NCBI GenBank assembly: GCA_027600665.1
Contig: JADGJL010000002.1
Coordinates: 248,001-312,000, forward strand
Direction of reading: 5' to 3'
Source of the DNA: Irineochytrium annulatum
Taxonomy: Eukaryota; Chytridiomycota; Chytridiomycetes; Chytridiales; Chytridiaceae
Length of the DNA: 64,000 nt
Shown here: piece after piece, positions 18,059-27,851 of the stretch
Position numbering within the stretch: position 1 is the stretch's first letter
Layout: each line of letters starts with the position of its first letter
Notes under the pieces: generated by a model
The model's input: the letters and a program-made list of their open reading frames with translations, nothing else
The model's database searches: none
What the model was told of the DNA's origin: nothing
Program-made: the position numbers and the translations under genes

Positions 18059-19048
18059 ATGAACCACACTGTTTATACGATAACAAAATCTCCTGTTCCA
18101 AGATCACACTTCATCCAATGGCATAACCTGATCCGTGCAGGATGGATCGGCGGGTTAGCAGTATACATTATTCACTTGAATTCGAGTGATTCTCTTCATT
18201 ATTATTTGGCACCAACGATGCAAAAACTGCTGTTATGCTGCCCTGTTCCCTTTTTATTTATTGCTGTTATCATGGCTTGGCATGGATTATTCGGCAGAAA
18301 CGAGGTTCATTGCGACTGTGAACATCCACCGCCTTCCGGTTTGCTACGCAGCTCGTTGGTCTATGGTCTGATTGCTATTCCCTTGTTGCTGGGATTTCTG
18401 TTACCTGATCGGGCTCTTGGCAGCTCTATGGCCAGTCAAAAAGGCATGTCTCTCACCTATGCTCCTCCCGAGATTCGTCGAAAAGAACCGTTACCTGAAA
18501 CAGCAAAATTAAATGTACAGGATCTTGCACAGCAAAAACAGCAACAAACTGCTGTTACATTTACAACGGCTACTACCGTGCAATTTGTACCACCGGATGA
18601 GTACAGCCGTGAATTCGCAGAACTGGCAGAGAAGTTGTATGCCGAACAGGTCATTCGAGTCTATCCTGAAATTTTCTCCGAAACGCTTGGTACGATCGAT
18701 ATGTTCCAGCGACAATTTGCAGGCAAAGATATCTCGTTATCCGGGTTCGTTTATCGGGACAAAAGCATGGATCATGAATCACATTTTGCACTCGGACGAT
18801 TTCTCGTCATGTGCTGTCCTGCTGATGCTGCTCCCTTCGGCGTCATGGTTCACATCCCAGAAGCAAATAATCTCCCTACTGACAGCTGGGTGCAAATCGA
18901 TGGCACCATCGGCTCTGCACAAGTAGATGGCAAAGATACCATTGAGATTCGGGCAACAAAGGTGACACCTGTATCCGAGCCGTCCACGCCATACATTTAT
19001 ACCAATGCGGACTCAGTGATGGCGTATGAACAAATTAAGAGCCGATAA
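18059..19048 (+). CDS. TIGR03943 family protein, permease partner
   Basis: A 329-residue protein of the TIGR03943 (YcgQ-like) family. Two or three N-terminal membrane helices (about 25-130) are followed by an outside domain with the family segments GFVYRDKSMDHESHFALGRF, VMCCPADAAPFGVMV and DSWVQIDGTIG. These proteins are nearly always encoded next to a UPF0718 permease, as here (84 bases downstream, same strand). The C-terminal domain is OB-fold-like. Conserved cysteines (CCPAD, and CDCEH near the membrane) could bind metal. GAGGTGATGAT precedes ATG 18059. The biochemical role is unproven. Confidence 0.85.
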   Translation: MNHTVYTITKSPVPRSHFIQWHNLIRAGWIGGLAVYIIHLNSSDSLHYYLAPTMQKLLLCCPVPFLFIAVIMAWHGLFGRNEVHCDCEHPPPSGLLRSSLVYGLIAIPLLLGFLLPDRALGSSMASQKGMSLTYAPPEIRRKEPLPETAKLNVQDLAQQKQQQTAVTFTTATTVQFVPPDEYSREFAELAEKLYAEQVIRVYPEIFSETLGTIDMFQRQFAGKDISLSGFVYRDKSMDHESHFALGRFLVMCCPADAAPFGVMVHIPEANNLPTDSWVQIDGTIGSAQVDGKDTIEIRATKVTPVSEPSTPYIYTNADSVMAYEQIKSR

Positions 19049-19083
19049 TCGCTATCATTAACAGCGGGCTCTTCAACGACAAA

Positions 19084-19124
19084 AAAGCCCCAAAACTATG
19101 GATTTCATAGTCTGGGGCTTTCGT
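19084..19124. terminator. Bidirectional terminator, TIGR03943 gene / pdp
   Basis: AAAGCCCC (19084-19091) pairs with GGGGCTTT (19114-19121), and ACTATG pairs with CATAGT inside it. An A-run precedes and a T-run follows, so it can end transcription of the two converging operons. Confidence 0.85.
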
Positions 19125-19169
19125 GTTCAGTCAGAGTGAGATTTCATCTCATCTATTCTGATTTATTTA

Positions 19170-20471
19170 TTATTCCGTAACGATATCATGAACCAATACA
19201 GGAGCATCGGCATGATCCGCAATCGTAATGTTTTCTTTGATCTTCGCAATGACATCTGCTACATCTTCACGATTGGCATGGATCGTTACGAGGGACTCAC
19301 CAGCTTTAACTGGGTCACCGACTTTTTTGTTCAGCATCAGACCAACCGCGAGATCGATTTCAGACTCTTTTGTTGCGCGTCCTGCGCCGAGCAGCATTGC
19401 AGCCGTTCCGATTTCGTCAGCGACGATTCCGGCAACATATCCGTCTTTGTCTGCTGGTACTTCAATCAGGTACTGTGCTTGTGGCAAACGATCTGGATGA
19501 TCCACAACCGAAGCGTCTCCGCCTTGGTTTGCCAGGAAATCTTTGAATTTCTCCAGTGCTTTACCGTTCTGGATCACTTCTTTCAATTTCTCCTCAGCAT
19601 GCTCCAAGGAATCTGCCTTACCAGCAAGGAATACCATCTGACGTCCAAGTGCCAGACACAATTCTTCCAGATCTTTCGGGCCTTTACCTTGCAGGGTAAG
19701 GATAGCTTCTTTTACTTCAAGCGCGTTACCGATCGCCAGACCCAGTGGTTGGGACATGTCGGAGATAACCGCCATCGTTTTACGTCCAACATTGTTACCA
19801 ATGCTAACCATGGCATGTGCCAATTCTTTAGCATCTTCCGTTGTTTTCATAAATGCACCAGCACCCGTTTTAACATCCAGTACGATTGCATCTGCACCTG
19901 CTGCAATTTTCTTGCTCATGATGGAGCTGGCGATCAGTGGGATGGAGTTAACGGTAGCTGTTACATCACGCAGAGCATAGAGCTTCTTGTCAGCTGGCGT
20001 GAGGTTACCACTTTGTCCAATAACAGCAACCTTATGCTCGTTCACGAGTCGAATGAACTCTTCTTTTTCAAGCTCTACGTGGAAACCAGCAACGGATTCC
20101 AGCTTGTCTGTTGTACCACCCGTGTGACCAAGTCCACGTCCGGACATTTTAGCAACAGGGACATCAAGCGCAGCAACGAGCGGAGCGAGTACCAATGTTG
20201 TTGTATCACCCACTCCTCCTGTGGAGTGCTTGTCTACTTTGATTCCTTCGATAGCAGACAGGTCAATCGTTTCACCGGAATTCACCATCGACATAGTCAA
20301 ATCCGCGCGTTCCTTGTCTGTCATATCTTTGAAGAATACCGCCATCGCCCATGCGCTGACTTGATAGTCCGGAATCTCTCCTTGTGTGTATCCTTGAACA
20401 ACAAAATCAATCTCAGCTGTTGTCAGTTCTTTACCGTCGCGTTTCTTGGCAATAATGTCTACCATTCTCAT
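19170..20471 (-). CDS. pdp: Pyrimidine-nucleoside phosphorylase
   Basis: A 433-residue protein, the same length as B. subtilis Pdp. It splits uridine, thymidine and deoxyuridine with phosphate into base and (deoxy)ribose 1-phosphate. Signatures are the start [13 protein letters not shown], the phosphate-binding segment [30 protein letters not shown] (thymidine phosphorylase signature) and [13 protein letters not shown]. It is the last gene of the deo cluster. It is separated from deoD by 411 bases that hold two copies of an intergenic repeat, so its expression may be set apart from the upstream genes. Confidence 0.97.
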   Translation of the reverse strand: MRMVDIIAKKRDGKELTTAEIDFVVQGYTQGEIPDYQVSAWAMAVFFKDMTDKERADLTMSMVNSGETIDLSAIEGIKVDKHSTGGVGDTTTLVLAPLVAALDVPVAKMSGRGLGHTGGTTDKLESVAGFHVELEKEEFIRLVNEHKVAVIGQSGNLTPADKKLYALRDVTATVNSIPLIASSIMSKKIAAGADAIVLDVKTGAGAFMKTTEDAKELAHAMVSIGNNVGRKTMAVISDMSQPLGLAIGNALEVKEAILTLQGKGPKDLEELCLALGRQMVFLAGKADSLEHAEEKLKEVIQNGKALEKFKDFLANQGGDASVVDHPDRLPQAQYLIEVPADKDGYVAGIVADEIGTAAMLLGAGRATKESEIDLAVGLMLNKKVGDPVKAGESLVTIHANREDVADVIAKIKENITIADHADAPVLVHDIVTE

Positions 20472-20529
20472 GATGATCTCTCCTTGTGTGTATTGATTGT
20501 ATAGAACACTTTGTTATTAGACCGTTGAC

Positions 20530-20713
20530 CGTTCCGGCTCCGGATCGTTCTTTCGATCGCTGTTGTCTCCAAGTTTTTTGATCCATTTGGCAATGGGAAA
20601 ACTCGGAGACAAAGGCGAACGCTTCGCTTCTTCAGAATCGATTCCGGGTCCTTCACTCCGTGCTTAAAACAAAAGTTTCGATTAAATCAAATGATTATGA
20701 ATATAAAATACAA
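20530..20713 (-). repeat. Intergenic structured repeat, copy A (full length)
   Basis: This is a full copy of a repeat found at least six times in the window. The central hairpin pairs TTGTCTCCAAGTTTT (20563-20577) with AAAACTCGGAGACAA (20598-20612), capped by an inner CCATT-TGGC-AATGG. Next comes AAAGGCGAACGCTTCGCTTC, which includes the self-complementary GCGAACGCTTCGC. The flanks CTCCGGATCG and CGATTCCGG could pair outside with one bulge. The copy at 36.4 kb has the same hairpin with four compensatory changes. The segments outside the hairpin are repeated in copy B. It lies in the transcribed spacer between deoD and pdp; strand is assigned from the G-U pair argument given in the findings. 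Confidence 0.85.
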
Positions 20714-20754
20714 GAACATCCGTTGTAATCTTATACAACATTTTGATGTTAGTT

Positions 20755-20880
20755 CGTTCCGGCTCCGGATCGTCCCTTCGAGCGCTAACGCTTCTTCAGA
20801 ATCGATTCCGGGTCCTTCACTCCGTGCTTGAAACAAAAGGTATCGATTAAAATCAAATGATGATGAATATAAAATACAAC
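20755..20880 (-). repeat. Intergenic repeat, copy B (hairpin deleted)
   Basis: A tandem partner of copy A. CGTTCCGGCTCCGGATCG and the 80 or so bases from CTTCTTCAGAATCGATTCCG to AATATAAAATACAA are nearly identical to copy A. The 50-odd bases of the central hairpin are absent. It ends two bases before the deoD stop codon. Confidence 0.85.
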
Positions 20881-20882
20881 AA

Positions 20883-21590
20883 TTACAGTGTGATTGCTGT
20901 GTCCAGAGCCACTACCATCATGTCGTTAAACGTTTTTTGACGCTCTTCGGCAGATGTTTCTTCGCCTGTCAGCAAGTGGTCACTTACTGTCAGGATGGTC
21001 AGTGCGTTAACACCGAACTTGGCAGCGATGGTGTACAGTGCTGTTGTTTCCATCTCTACGCCGAGTACGCCGTGCTTCATCAATTTCTCAGTGACGGAAC
21101 GGTCATCACGGTAGAATGAATCGGAGCTGAACACGTTACCTACATGAATCTTCATGCCTTTAGCTGTTGCACGGTCATATGCTTCTTTCAGCAGAGAGAA
21201 CGTAGCGATTGGCGAGAAGTCATACCCACCAAATACATGTTTGTTCATGCTGGAATCCGTACATGCTGCTTGTGCAAGGATGACGTCACGTACACGTACA
21301 TGCTCCTGCATACCGCCGCAAGTCCCTACACGAATCAGGTTTTTCACGCCATATTCACTGATTAACTCGTTAGCATAGATTGCAAAAGACGGAATGCCCA
21401 TCCCTGAACCTTGTACCGAAATCCGGTGTCCTTGATATGTACCTGTGTAACCGAGCATTCCACGAACCTCGTTGTAACATACAACATCTTCGAGGTACGT
21501 ATCTGCAATATACTTCGCGCGCAAAGGGTCTCCTGGCAATAGGATTGTTTCTGCGATATCTCCGGGTTTTGCTCCAATATGTGTACTCAT
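20883..21590 (-). CDS. deoD: Purine-nucleoside phosphorylase (DeoD type)
   Basis: A 235-residue hexameric-type purine nucleoside phosphorylase. It releases purine bases from (deoxy)inosine, guanosine and adenosine with phosphate. The start [26 protein letters not shown], the family signature [19 protein letters not shown], and [16 protein letters not shown] with the substrate glutamate are all present. [10 protein letters not shown] contains the catalytic Asp. GGAGGAG lies nine bases before ATG 21590. It lies between deoB and pdp on the same strand, so one transcript would cover purine and pyrimidine nucleoside breakdown. Confidence 0.97.
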   Translation of the reverse strand: MSTHIGAKPGDIAETILLPGDPLRAKYIADTYLEDVVCYNEVRGMLGYTGTYQGHRISVQGSGMGIPSFAIYANELISEYGVKNLIRVGTCGGMQEHVRVRDVILAQAACTDSSMNKHVFGGYDFSPIATFSLLKEAYDRATAKGMKIHVGNVFSSDSFYRDDRSVTEKLMKHGVLGVEMETTALYTIAAKFGVNALTILTVSDHLLTGEETSAEERQKTFNDMMVVALDTAITL

Positions 21591-21690
21591 GAATGAATCT
21601 CCTCCAGTTATATATTTAGTCTATTATGATGGCAGGAACCGGAGCAGCCTCAACTACTCCGACATCCCCTATCCAGTTTTCAGCAAAAAC

Positions 21691-22869
21691 CTATTTCAGA
21701 TCCTTCAGGAAGCTTGTGCCGTGTTCCGGCATTTTCACGCCAAAGTTCTCAGCTACGGTTGCACCAAGGTCAGCAAAAGTGTTGCGCAGATCAAGCTGTT
21801 TGCCCTCGCTGAAGCGCGGAGAATAGGCAAGCAGCGGAACATATTCACGTGTATGATCTGTACCACGGTAAGTTGGATCGTTACCATGATCAGCTGTAAT
21901 CAGCAGTAGGTCATCGTTGGTCATTTTGGCAAAAATCTCTGGCAGTCTTGCATCATAGTCTTCAAGCGCCTGAGCATACCCTTGTGGATCACGACGGTGA
22001 CCATATAGGGCATCAAAGTCAACCAGGTTCAGGAAGCTGAGTCCAGTAAACTCTTCATCCATCGTTTCAGACAACTTGTCCATGCCATCCATGTTAGAAA
22101 CGGTACGAACAGCCTTGGTTACACCTTCGCCATCATAAATATCTGCAATTTTACCCAAAGCAATCACATCAAATCCGCTATCTTGCAATTCATTCATAAC
22201 CGTACGACCAAAAGGTTTGAGTGCGTAGTCATGACGATTCGCAGTACGTTTCCAGTTACCCGCTTCACCGACAAATGGACGTGCGATAATGCGGCCGAGC
22301 ATGTACGGATCTTCAAGTGTTATTTCACGGCAGAACTCACAGATCTCATACAGTTCTTTCAATGGAACAACATCCTCATGTGCTGCAATTTGCAGTACGG
22401 AATCCGCGGATGTGTAAACGATGAGCGCACCAGTTTCAACATGCTCTGCACCCAGTTCATCGAGAATTTCCGTGCCACTAGCCGGTTTGTTACCGATGAC
22501 CTTCCGGCCCGTTTTCTCTTCAATGCGCTGAATCAACTCATCGGGAAAACCATTCTCGAACACACGGAAAGGTGTATCAATGTAAAGACCCATCAGCTCC
22601 CAATGACCTGTCATGGTGTCTTTGCCTCTGGAGGCTTCCTGCATCTTGGTGTAATACGCTTTAGGTGCATCTGCTACAGGCACACCCTCAATTTCTTTGA
22701 TGTTGGACAGTCCGAGACTGGCCATGTGAGGCATGTTCAGACCTCCGCGTTCACGTGCAATGTGACCAAAGGTATCTACATCAAAATCATCGAATTCTGC
22801 TGCATCCGGCGCCTCGCCGATCCCTACAGAATCCATAACAATCAGATGTACTCTTTTAAAAGTTGACAT
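21691..22869 (-). CDS. deoB: Phosphopentomutase
   Basis: A 392-residue alkaline-phosphatase-superfamily mutase that converts (deoxy)ribose 1-phosphate to the 5-phosphate, linking the two phosphorylases to DeoC. Metal-site and nucleophile segments are visible: [14 protein letters not shown] near the N-terminus, [13 protein letters not shown] with the phosphorylated Thr, and [20 protein letters not shown] near the C-terminus. Length fits B. subtilis Drm (394). It follows nupC by 29 bases. The 100-base gap before deoD contains a seven-base hairpin (GGAGTAG with CTGCTCC) that might tune the mRNA. Confidence 0.97.
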   Translation of the reverse strand: MSTFKRVHLIVMDSVGIGEAPDAAEFDDFDVDTFGHIARERGGLNMPHMASLGLSNIKEIEGVPVADAPKAYYTKMQEASRGKDTMTGHWELMGLYIDTPFRVFENGFPDELIQRIEEKTGRKVIGNKPASGTEILDELGAEHVETGALIVYTSADSVLQIAAHEDVVPLKELYEICEFCREITLEDPYMLGRIIARPFVGEAGNWKRTANRHDYALKPFGRTVMNELQDSGFDVIALGKIADIYDGEGVTKAVRTVSNMDGMDKLSETMDEEFTGLSFLNLVDFDALYGHRRDPQGYAQALEDYDARLPEIFAKMTNDDLLLITADHGNDPTYRGTDHTREYVPLLAYSPRFSEGKQLDLRNTFADLGATVAENFGVKMPEHGTSFLKDLK

Positions 22870-22898
22870 AATCTAAGCACTCCTTCCAATAATCCGGT

Positions 22899-24089
22899 TT
22901 ACAAGAACAGTCCGGCGATGATCGCTGACAATACACTGACAAGCGATGCACCGTAAAGCAGTTTCAGACCGAAGCGGGCCACCACATTACCTTGTTTTTC
23001 ATGAAGTCCCTTCACCGCACCAGCAATGATTCCGATGGAGGAGAAGTTAGCGAACGAAACGAGGAAGACGGATACGATCCCTGTTGTTCTGGCAGACAAC
23101 GTTGTCTGCTTCGTCAGATCAAGCATGGCAACGAATTCATTGGATACCATTTTGGTAGCCATAATACTTCCCGCTTGAACAGCTTCCTTCCATGGAACAC
23201 CCATAATAAAGGCAAATGGTGCAAACACATAACCTAGCAGCTCCTGGAATGAAATACCGAGTATTGCACTAAACATTCCGTTAACAAGTGCAATTAAGGC
23301 AACAAAACCGATTAACATCGCAGCTACGATGATGGCGACTTTGAATCCATCCAGGATGTACTCACCCAGCATTTCGAAGAAGGACTGTTTCTCTTCTTCC
23401 TGTACTTCCAATATATCTTCTTCCTCTGTAACCTCATACGGATTCACAATGGAAGCAATGATAAAACCGCCAAACAGGTTGAGCACGAGTGCCGTAACCA
23501 CATATTTCGGATCAATCATGGACATATAGGCACCGACAATCGACATCGAGACCGTGGACATCGCCGAAGCACACAAGGTGTACAGCCGATGTTTTGGCAA
23601 CAACCCAATTTGTTTTTTCACAGAAATGAACACTTCAGATTGCCCCAATACAGCCGAAGCAACCGCGTTATATGATTCCAGTTTGCCCATTCCGTTGATT
23701 TTGCTTAATACCAGACCAATATATTTTATAACAAAAGGTAAGATTCGGATATACTGCAATATGCCAATCAGTGCAGAGATGACAACAATCGGCATCAACA
23801 CGTTCAGGAAGAACGGGAATCCGCCATTAGCATCCGGAACACCAGTTAAACCACCGAATACAAATGAAATTCCTTCATTCGCATAGGCCAGCAAACTTTC
23901 AAATATGGTCGCAAATCCACCAATCAGCCATGTCCCGACCCCTGTATTCAGCAAGGCATACGCCAGAATAATCTGTAGAACAATCATAACGACCAGCGGC
24001 CGATATCGAATCTTCTTTTTACCGTTGCTTGCGATATAAGCCAGTCCAAAAACAACGAGTAAACCAAGAAGGGCAATTAGAAATTTCAT
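22899..24089 (-). CDS. nupC: Concentrative nucleoside transporter
   Basis: A 396-residue CNT-family membrane protein, close to the 393 residues of B. subtilis NupC, with about ten helices. The conserved region [25 protein letters not shown] and the later [14 protein letters not shown] and [19 protein letters not shown] hold the nucleoside and cation sites. It takes up pyrimidine nucleosides with protons or sodium. It lies 228 bases after deoC, and that gap has a cre-like sequence, so it may also have its own promoter. Confidence 0.96.
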   Translation of the reverse strand: MKFLIALLGLLVVFGLAYIASNGKKKIRYRPLVVMIVLQIILAYALLNTGVGTWLIGGFATIFESLLAYANEGISFVFGGLTGVPDANGGFPFFLNVLMPIVVISALIGILQYIRILPFVIKYIGLVLSKINGMGKLESYNAVASAVLGQSEVFISVKKQIGLLPKHRLYTLCASAMSTVSMSIVGAYMSMIDPKYVVTALVLNLFGGFIIASIVNPYEVTEEEDILEVQEEEKQSFFEMLGEYILDGFKVAIIVAAMLIGFVALIALVNGMFSAILGISFQELLGYVFAPFAFIMGVPWKEAVQAGSIMATKMVSNEFVAMLDLTKQTTLSARTTGIVSVFLVSFANFSSIGIIAGAVKGLHEKQGNVVARFGLKLLYGASLVSVLSAIIAGLFL

Positions 24090-24181
24090 TTGATCTCTCC
24101 TTTGAAGGTAGTTAAGCCGGATGTGAAATTCAGCTCAAAGGGTGCTTAAAGCATTTTTAACAGTAATCTTTCAGAAAACTT

Positions 24182-24195
24182 ATGAAGCGCTTACA
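24182..24195 (-). promoter_or_regulatory. cre-like site before nupC
   Basis: ATGAAGCGCTTACA keeps the AAGCGCTT core and the 3' CA of the cre consensus, 12 of 14 positions, about 95 bases before nupC. It would fit catabolite repression of the deo operon. Confidence 0.35.
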
Positions 24196-24317
24196 ATAAG
24201 TTCCGTTAATTAAAATATAAGTGTAAATTGTATTCCCTGCACCTGAGACGAACGCTCAAGTACAGAGAACATAACATTACTTTTGTTGGATAAGCTTGTG
24301 CTTGTTCAACTTTTTGC

Positions 24318-24992
24318 TTAATAAGAAGATGTAGATTGACCGCCCTGCATAATCTTCACGCCAGAGCTTGCACCGATCCGAGTCGCACCCGCTTCAATCA
24401 TTTTCTGCATATCTTCCAGGCTACGTACACCACCGGAAGCTTTAACGCCAACATCAGGACCTACAGTACGACGCATCAAAGCGATATCTTCTGGCGTTGC
24501 TCCACCTGTAGAGAAACCTGTAGAGGTTTTAACAAAATCAGCTCCAGCTCGTACAGCTGCCTGACAAGCACGTACTTTCTCATCATCCGTCAACAGACAA
24601 GTTTCAATAATAACTTTCACCAAAGCTTTACCCGCAGCCGCTTCAACGACAGCACGAATATCTTGTTCAACATAATCATCCTTGCCATCTTTCAAAGCAC
24701 TGATGTTGATGACCATATCGACTTCAGTTGCACCTTTAGCAATCGCATCCTTGGTTTCGAAAGCTTTTGTTTCCGTTGTGGATGCTCCCAGAGGGAAACC
24801 AATAACGGTGCAGATGTCTACGCCAGTACCCTGCAACTGCTCAGCAGCATAAGCAACCCAACCTGGGTTAACACATACAGAAGCAAATTGATATTGCTTC
24901 GCTTCTTCGGTTAACTTGGCCATTTCACTTTGCGTTGCGTCCGCACGAAGCAACGTATGGTCGATCATTTTAGCTAATTGTGGTGTAGTCAA
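24318..24992 (-). CDS. deoC: Deoxyribose-phosphate aldolase
   Basis: A 224-residue class I aldolase that cleaves 2-deoxyribose 5-phosphate to acetaldehyde and glyceraldehyde 3-phosphate. It shows [12 protein letters not shown] at the start, [14 protein letters not shown], the Schiff-base lysine in [15 protein letters not shown], and [14 protein letters not shown]. The start codon is TTG 24992, with GGGAG eight bases upstream. A DeoR-type operator lies about 75 bases upstream. It is the first structural gene after deoR, as in B. subtilis. Confidence 0.97.
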   Translation of the reverse strand: MTTPQLAKMIDHTLLRADATQSEMAKLTEEAKQYQFASVCVNPGWVAYAAEQLQGTGVDICTVIGFPLGASTTETKAFETKDAIAKGATEVDMVINISALKDGKDDYVEQDIRAVVEAAAGKALVKVIIETCLLTDDEKVRACQAAVRAGADFVKTSTGFSTGGATPEDIALMRRTVGPDVGVKASGGVRSLEDMQKMIEAGATRIGASSGVKIMQGGQSTSSY

Positions 24993-25066
24993 TTGAATCT
25001 CTCCCTTATCTGAACTAGTTATTTTCTATACTCTTACACTAACATGAACATATGTAAAAATCAACT

Positions 25067-25080
25067 TGAACTTTTGTTCA
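25067..25080 (-). promoter_or_regulatory. Probable DeoR operator
   Basis: TGAACTTTTGTTCA has perfect five-base arms (TGAAC, GTTCA) around TTTT. A related half site, TGAACATATG, lies at 25045. This resembles my memory of the B. subtilis DeoR operator, and its place in front of deoC fits. Confidence 0.6.
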
Positions 25081-25182
25081 CACCTTAACTTACCGTTCTT
25101 GCCTCATTATATTTTCTGCCTAACAAAGCAAAACATCCGCCCTTTTTACGTGGCAGATGTTGTCATCCATATCCATTTGAAA

Positions 25183-26127
25183 TTAGAACCGCAGTAATGC
25201 CTGGGCTGTGTACTGATCCGTAACCAAAATATTGGCATAATGACCTTTAAGCGCAGCGTGAATCGCTTCAATTTTTCGTTGACCTCCGGCGACCAGGATT
25301 GATTTTTCCTTATTTCTCAATTCAGCCAAGTCAATGCCGACGGTTCTGCTGTTAATCTCTTCACTGATCAACTGACCTTCCGCATCGAAAAAGCGTGAAC
25401 AAATGTCACCTGCACCAGAGTTCATTAATAATTGTTGCTCTTCTTCATTGAAGTAGCCAAGCCTGAACAGTAATGCATCTTCTTTCACAGTACCCACCGT
25501 GAACAAAGCGATGTTGGCCTGTCTGCCAAGTTCTACAATTCTGCCGATATGCCGATCGGCCTCCACCATGTTCTTCACTTCAATGTTGTCGAAAATAACG
25601 GGCAGTGGCAAATACCTTGGTACCGTGTGGAAAGCTTCAGCGAATAAATGTACAATCTCAGCGGCATACGTATTGACATGGGAGTGGCTTACTCCCCCCT
25701 TCAATTGTACAACTTCGACACCTTTAACCTGCTTGGGACGGAGCTGACGTGCTACGGCATGCATGGTTGTTCCCCAAGTCACCCCGATAATATCCGCATC
25801 CTGAACCGTCTCCTGAAGGTAGTCTGCTGCTCGTTTGCTGATATGCTTCTGTATTTCCTCATCACTCTTCAACGGGGCAAAACACACAAGTGCCGTATCC
25901 AGATCATATTTCGACTTGAGTTCTCCGGCAATGATATCGATATCCTCCAGCGGGTCCATTATTTCAATCCGGACGTATCCCCGATCTTTCGCATACTGAA
26001 GTAACCTTGATACGGTTGGACGCGACACGCCCAATCTTGCAGCAATATCCTGCTGGCTGTAATCGGACTGATAATACAATTTCGCTGCTTCAATGCTTAA
26101 TCGTTGCTTCTCCAGGTCCATTCCCAT
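25183..26127 (-). CDS. deoR: Deoxyribonucleoside regulator DeoR (SorC family)
   Basis: A 314-residue SorC/DeoR-type repressor, the length of B. subtilis DeoR (313). The N-terminal helix-turn-helix is YSQQDIAARLGVSRPTVSRLLQYAKDRG. The large C-terminal domain has the sugar-phosphate isomerase-like fold with IGVTWGTTMHAVARQL and the ligand segment VAGGQRKIEAIHAAL. The usual effector is deoxyribose 5-phosphate. It lies 190 bases upstream of deoC on the same strand, and a likely operator lies in between. Confidence 0.95.
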   Translation of the reverse strand: MGMDLEKQRLSIEAAKLYYQSDYSQQDIAARLGVSRPTVSRLLQYAKDRGYVRIEIMDPLEDIDIIAGELKSKYDLDTALVCFAPLKSDEEIQKHISKRAADYLQETVQDADIIGVTWGTTMHAVARQLRPKQVKGVEVVQLKGGVSHSHVNTYAAEIVHLFAEAFHTVPRYLPLPVIFDNIEVKNMVEADRHIGRIVELGRQANIALFTVGTVKEDALLFRLGYFNEEEQQLLMNSGAGDICSRFFDAEGQLISEEINSRTVGIDLAELRNKEKSILVAGGQRKIEAIHAALKGHYANILVTDQYTAQALLRF

Positions 26128-26355
26128 GTGCGCTCATCTCACTCATCCCTATTATCGTTGGAACACAAATACTCGTCCTGTATATTATACATGGATTTAG
26201 TATCTGGTTACTATATAGCATTCAATTCAGTATCGGCTCCATCCATTCAATTCCTTTCTGACGTATAAAACGAGGAAAACGATGCATACTACTGCGGTCG
26301 CTTCATTATTGCCAAGATTGGTTCGACCATTAATCGCACAGAGAGGAAGAACTGC

Positions 26356-26982
26356 ATGTCTACCTTATTGTATATTACTGCCCATCCTCATGATCATGAA
26401 ACCTCCTTCAGCATGGCTACGGGCAAAGCATTTATTGATGCGTATCGTGAAAGTCACCCTTCCGATGAGGTTGTTCACCTCGATCTGTACCGCTCGGATA
26501 TTCCGCATATCGATGCGGATGTCTTCAGTGGCTGGGGCAAACTGCAATCGGGCAGTGACCTGACTTCGGAAGAGCAGGCGAAAGTAAGCCGTTTGAATGA
26601 ACTGTCGGATCAATTTTCCTCAGCAGATAAATATGTTTTTGTAACCCCGATGTGGAACTTCTCATTTCCTCCCATTCTGAAGGCATATGTGGACTCTATC
26701 TGTGTGGCCGGCAAAACATTCCGGTATACAGAACAAGGTCCTGTTGGACTGTTGTCTGACAAAAAAGCGCTGCATATTCAAGCACGCGGTGGCATTTATT
26801 CCGAAGGCCCAGCGGCTCAGATGGAATCCGGTCATCGTTATCTAAGCATTATCATGTCATTTCTCGGTGTGCCGAAGCTTGATGGCATCTTTGTAGAGGG
26901 ACATAATCAATATAAAGATCGTACAGATGAGATCAAGCAACAAGCCATTGAACAGGCGCGTACTTTCGCAAAACAGTTTTAG
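26356..26982 (+). CDS. azoR: FMN-dependent NADH-azoreductase
   Basis: A 208-residue flavodoxin-fold quinone/azo reductase. FMN-binding segments are [15 protein letters not shown] near the N-terminus, [17 protein letters not shown], and the later [12 protein letters not shown]. The family reduces quinones and azo dyes in two-electron steps and protects against thiol-reactive electrophiles. GAGGAAGAACTGC precedes ATG 26356. It is divergent from deoR and followed by its own terminator, so it is monocistronic. B. subtilis has two such enzymes, and which one this matches is not resolved. Confidence 0.93.
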   Translation: MSTLLYITAHPHDHETSFSMATGKAFIDAYRESHPSDEVVHLDLYRSDIPHIDADVFSGWGKLQSGSDLTSEEQAKVSRLNELSDQFSSADKYVFVTPMWNFSFPPILKAYVDSICVAGKTFRYTEQGPVGLLSDKKALHIQARGGIYSEGPAAQMESGHRYLSIIMSFLGVPKLDGIFVEGHNQYKDRTDEIKQQAIEQARTFAKQF

Positions 26983-27072
26983 AGAGGTAGTTTCATCCCA
27001 TCTTCTCGGTACTGAAAACCTAACTTTTTGAACACTCACTTAGAGTGTATTAAACAAAACTGAACCAAAAAC

Positions 27073-27120
27073 AAAACCCGCGTGTGACCTAGGGATATTC
27101 CCAGGAAACACGCGGGTTTT
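27073..27120. terminator. Strong terminator after azoR
   Basis: AAAACCCGCGTGT (27073-27085) pairs with ACACGCGGGTTTT (27108-27120), and CCT-GGG elements pair inside. It works on both strands and also ends the opposite gene at 27143. Confidence 0.9.
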
Positions 27121-27142
27121 CAATGTATAATCAACCTAGAGC

Positions 27143-27493
27143 TTATTGACGTCCAGCGCTGGCACGGCTCATCGTTTCAAGTTTACGTGTAATCGCATGA
27201 CGGTCCACTTTCAATCCCCATATCATCTCGATAATCTGCTCTTTCTCTTCCGGATTGTCCGCATGCTTCAGTTGCATTAACAGATCATGCATCTGTTCAT
27301 TAATGCCTTCAAATTGGTTCCATAGATCCTGTCTTACCTCTGTTGAATCCAGATGATGATTCGCATCGACTTCTTCCTTCAATGCTTGCAGAATGGCATC
27401 TTTCCATTCGTCATCACCTAGCTGTTTCGCAATGTTCAGGAGATCCAGATAATCGTCAACAAGAAGTGAGTTCAATTCAGCATGTGTTTTCAT
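27143..27493 (-). CDS. Small helical hypothetical protein
   Basis: A 116-residue acidic protein that I cannot assign to a family. It is predicted almost entirely helical with leucine-rich amphipathic stretches (YLDLLNIAKQLGDDEWKDAI, then FEGINEQMHDLLMQLKHADN). It has no cysteine, signal peptide or membrane segment. The end has RKLETMSRASAGRQ. Its upstream AAAGGGG lies 13 bases from ATG 27493, which is a weak placement. It converges on azoR and shares its terminator. Confidence 0.6.
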   Translation of the reverse strand: MKTHAELNSLLVDDYLDLLNIAKQLGDDEWKDAILQALKEEVDANHHLDSTEVRQDLWNQFEGINEQMHDLLMQLKHADNPEEKEQIIEMIWGLKVDRHAITRKLETMSRASAGRQ

Positions 27494-27516
27494 CGTTTAT
27501 TGCATCCCCTTTTCGT

Positions 27517-27750
27517 CTATTTACCAAGTATTATACTCGGTATTTCAGCATATGCAATAGCTGTCGGAAAAAGTTGCTTTATGTAGCCTGTGCCTATCCA
27601 TTCAGATAGCTGCATAACAGTCCGCGTTCTGTTCCGCTTACGCCTGAACCAAGGCAGTAGAAAACCAACTACAACGCATTGTTCGGATTTGTGCTGATAG
27701 CCACGAATCCAACCTTCGATGCTTTCTAATTCAACAATAAAAAAGAGCAT
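27517..27750 (-). CDS. Possible small hypothetical protein
   Basis: A 77-residue frame starting MLFFIVELESIEGW at 27750, with AAAGGA six bases before the ATG and the stop 23 bases before the next gene on the same strand. It has a basic middle (RRKRNRTRTVMQL) and no recognisable domain. It fills most of the otherwise empty 358-base gap between the two annotated neighbours. It could be spurious; only the ribosome binding site and the tight spacing support it. Confidence 0.25.
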   Translation of the reverse strand: MLFFIVELESIEGWIRGYQHKSEQCVVVGFLLPWFRRKRNRTRTVMQLSEWIGTGYIKQLFPTAIAYAEIPSIILGK

Positions 27751-27851
27751 TTTACATCCTTTAGTCCAACGTTTAGCTGGAGGATGCAAACTGCCCTCAT
27801 GGAAGTAATATTTTGAATCATGAACACACTCACGAAGGAACAAATAAGGTC

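Noticed and set aside
19188..20504. A 438-codon open frame antisense to pdp
   Set aside because: It mirrors the codon bias of the strongly supported pdp gene, has no ribosome binding site and encodes no recognisable protein.
20472..20882. Riboswitch or T-box in the deoD-pdp spacer
   Set aside because: No purine-riboswitch or T-box core is visible, and the sequence is explained by the two repeat copies.
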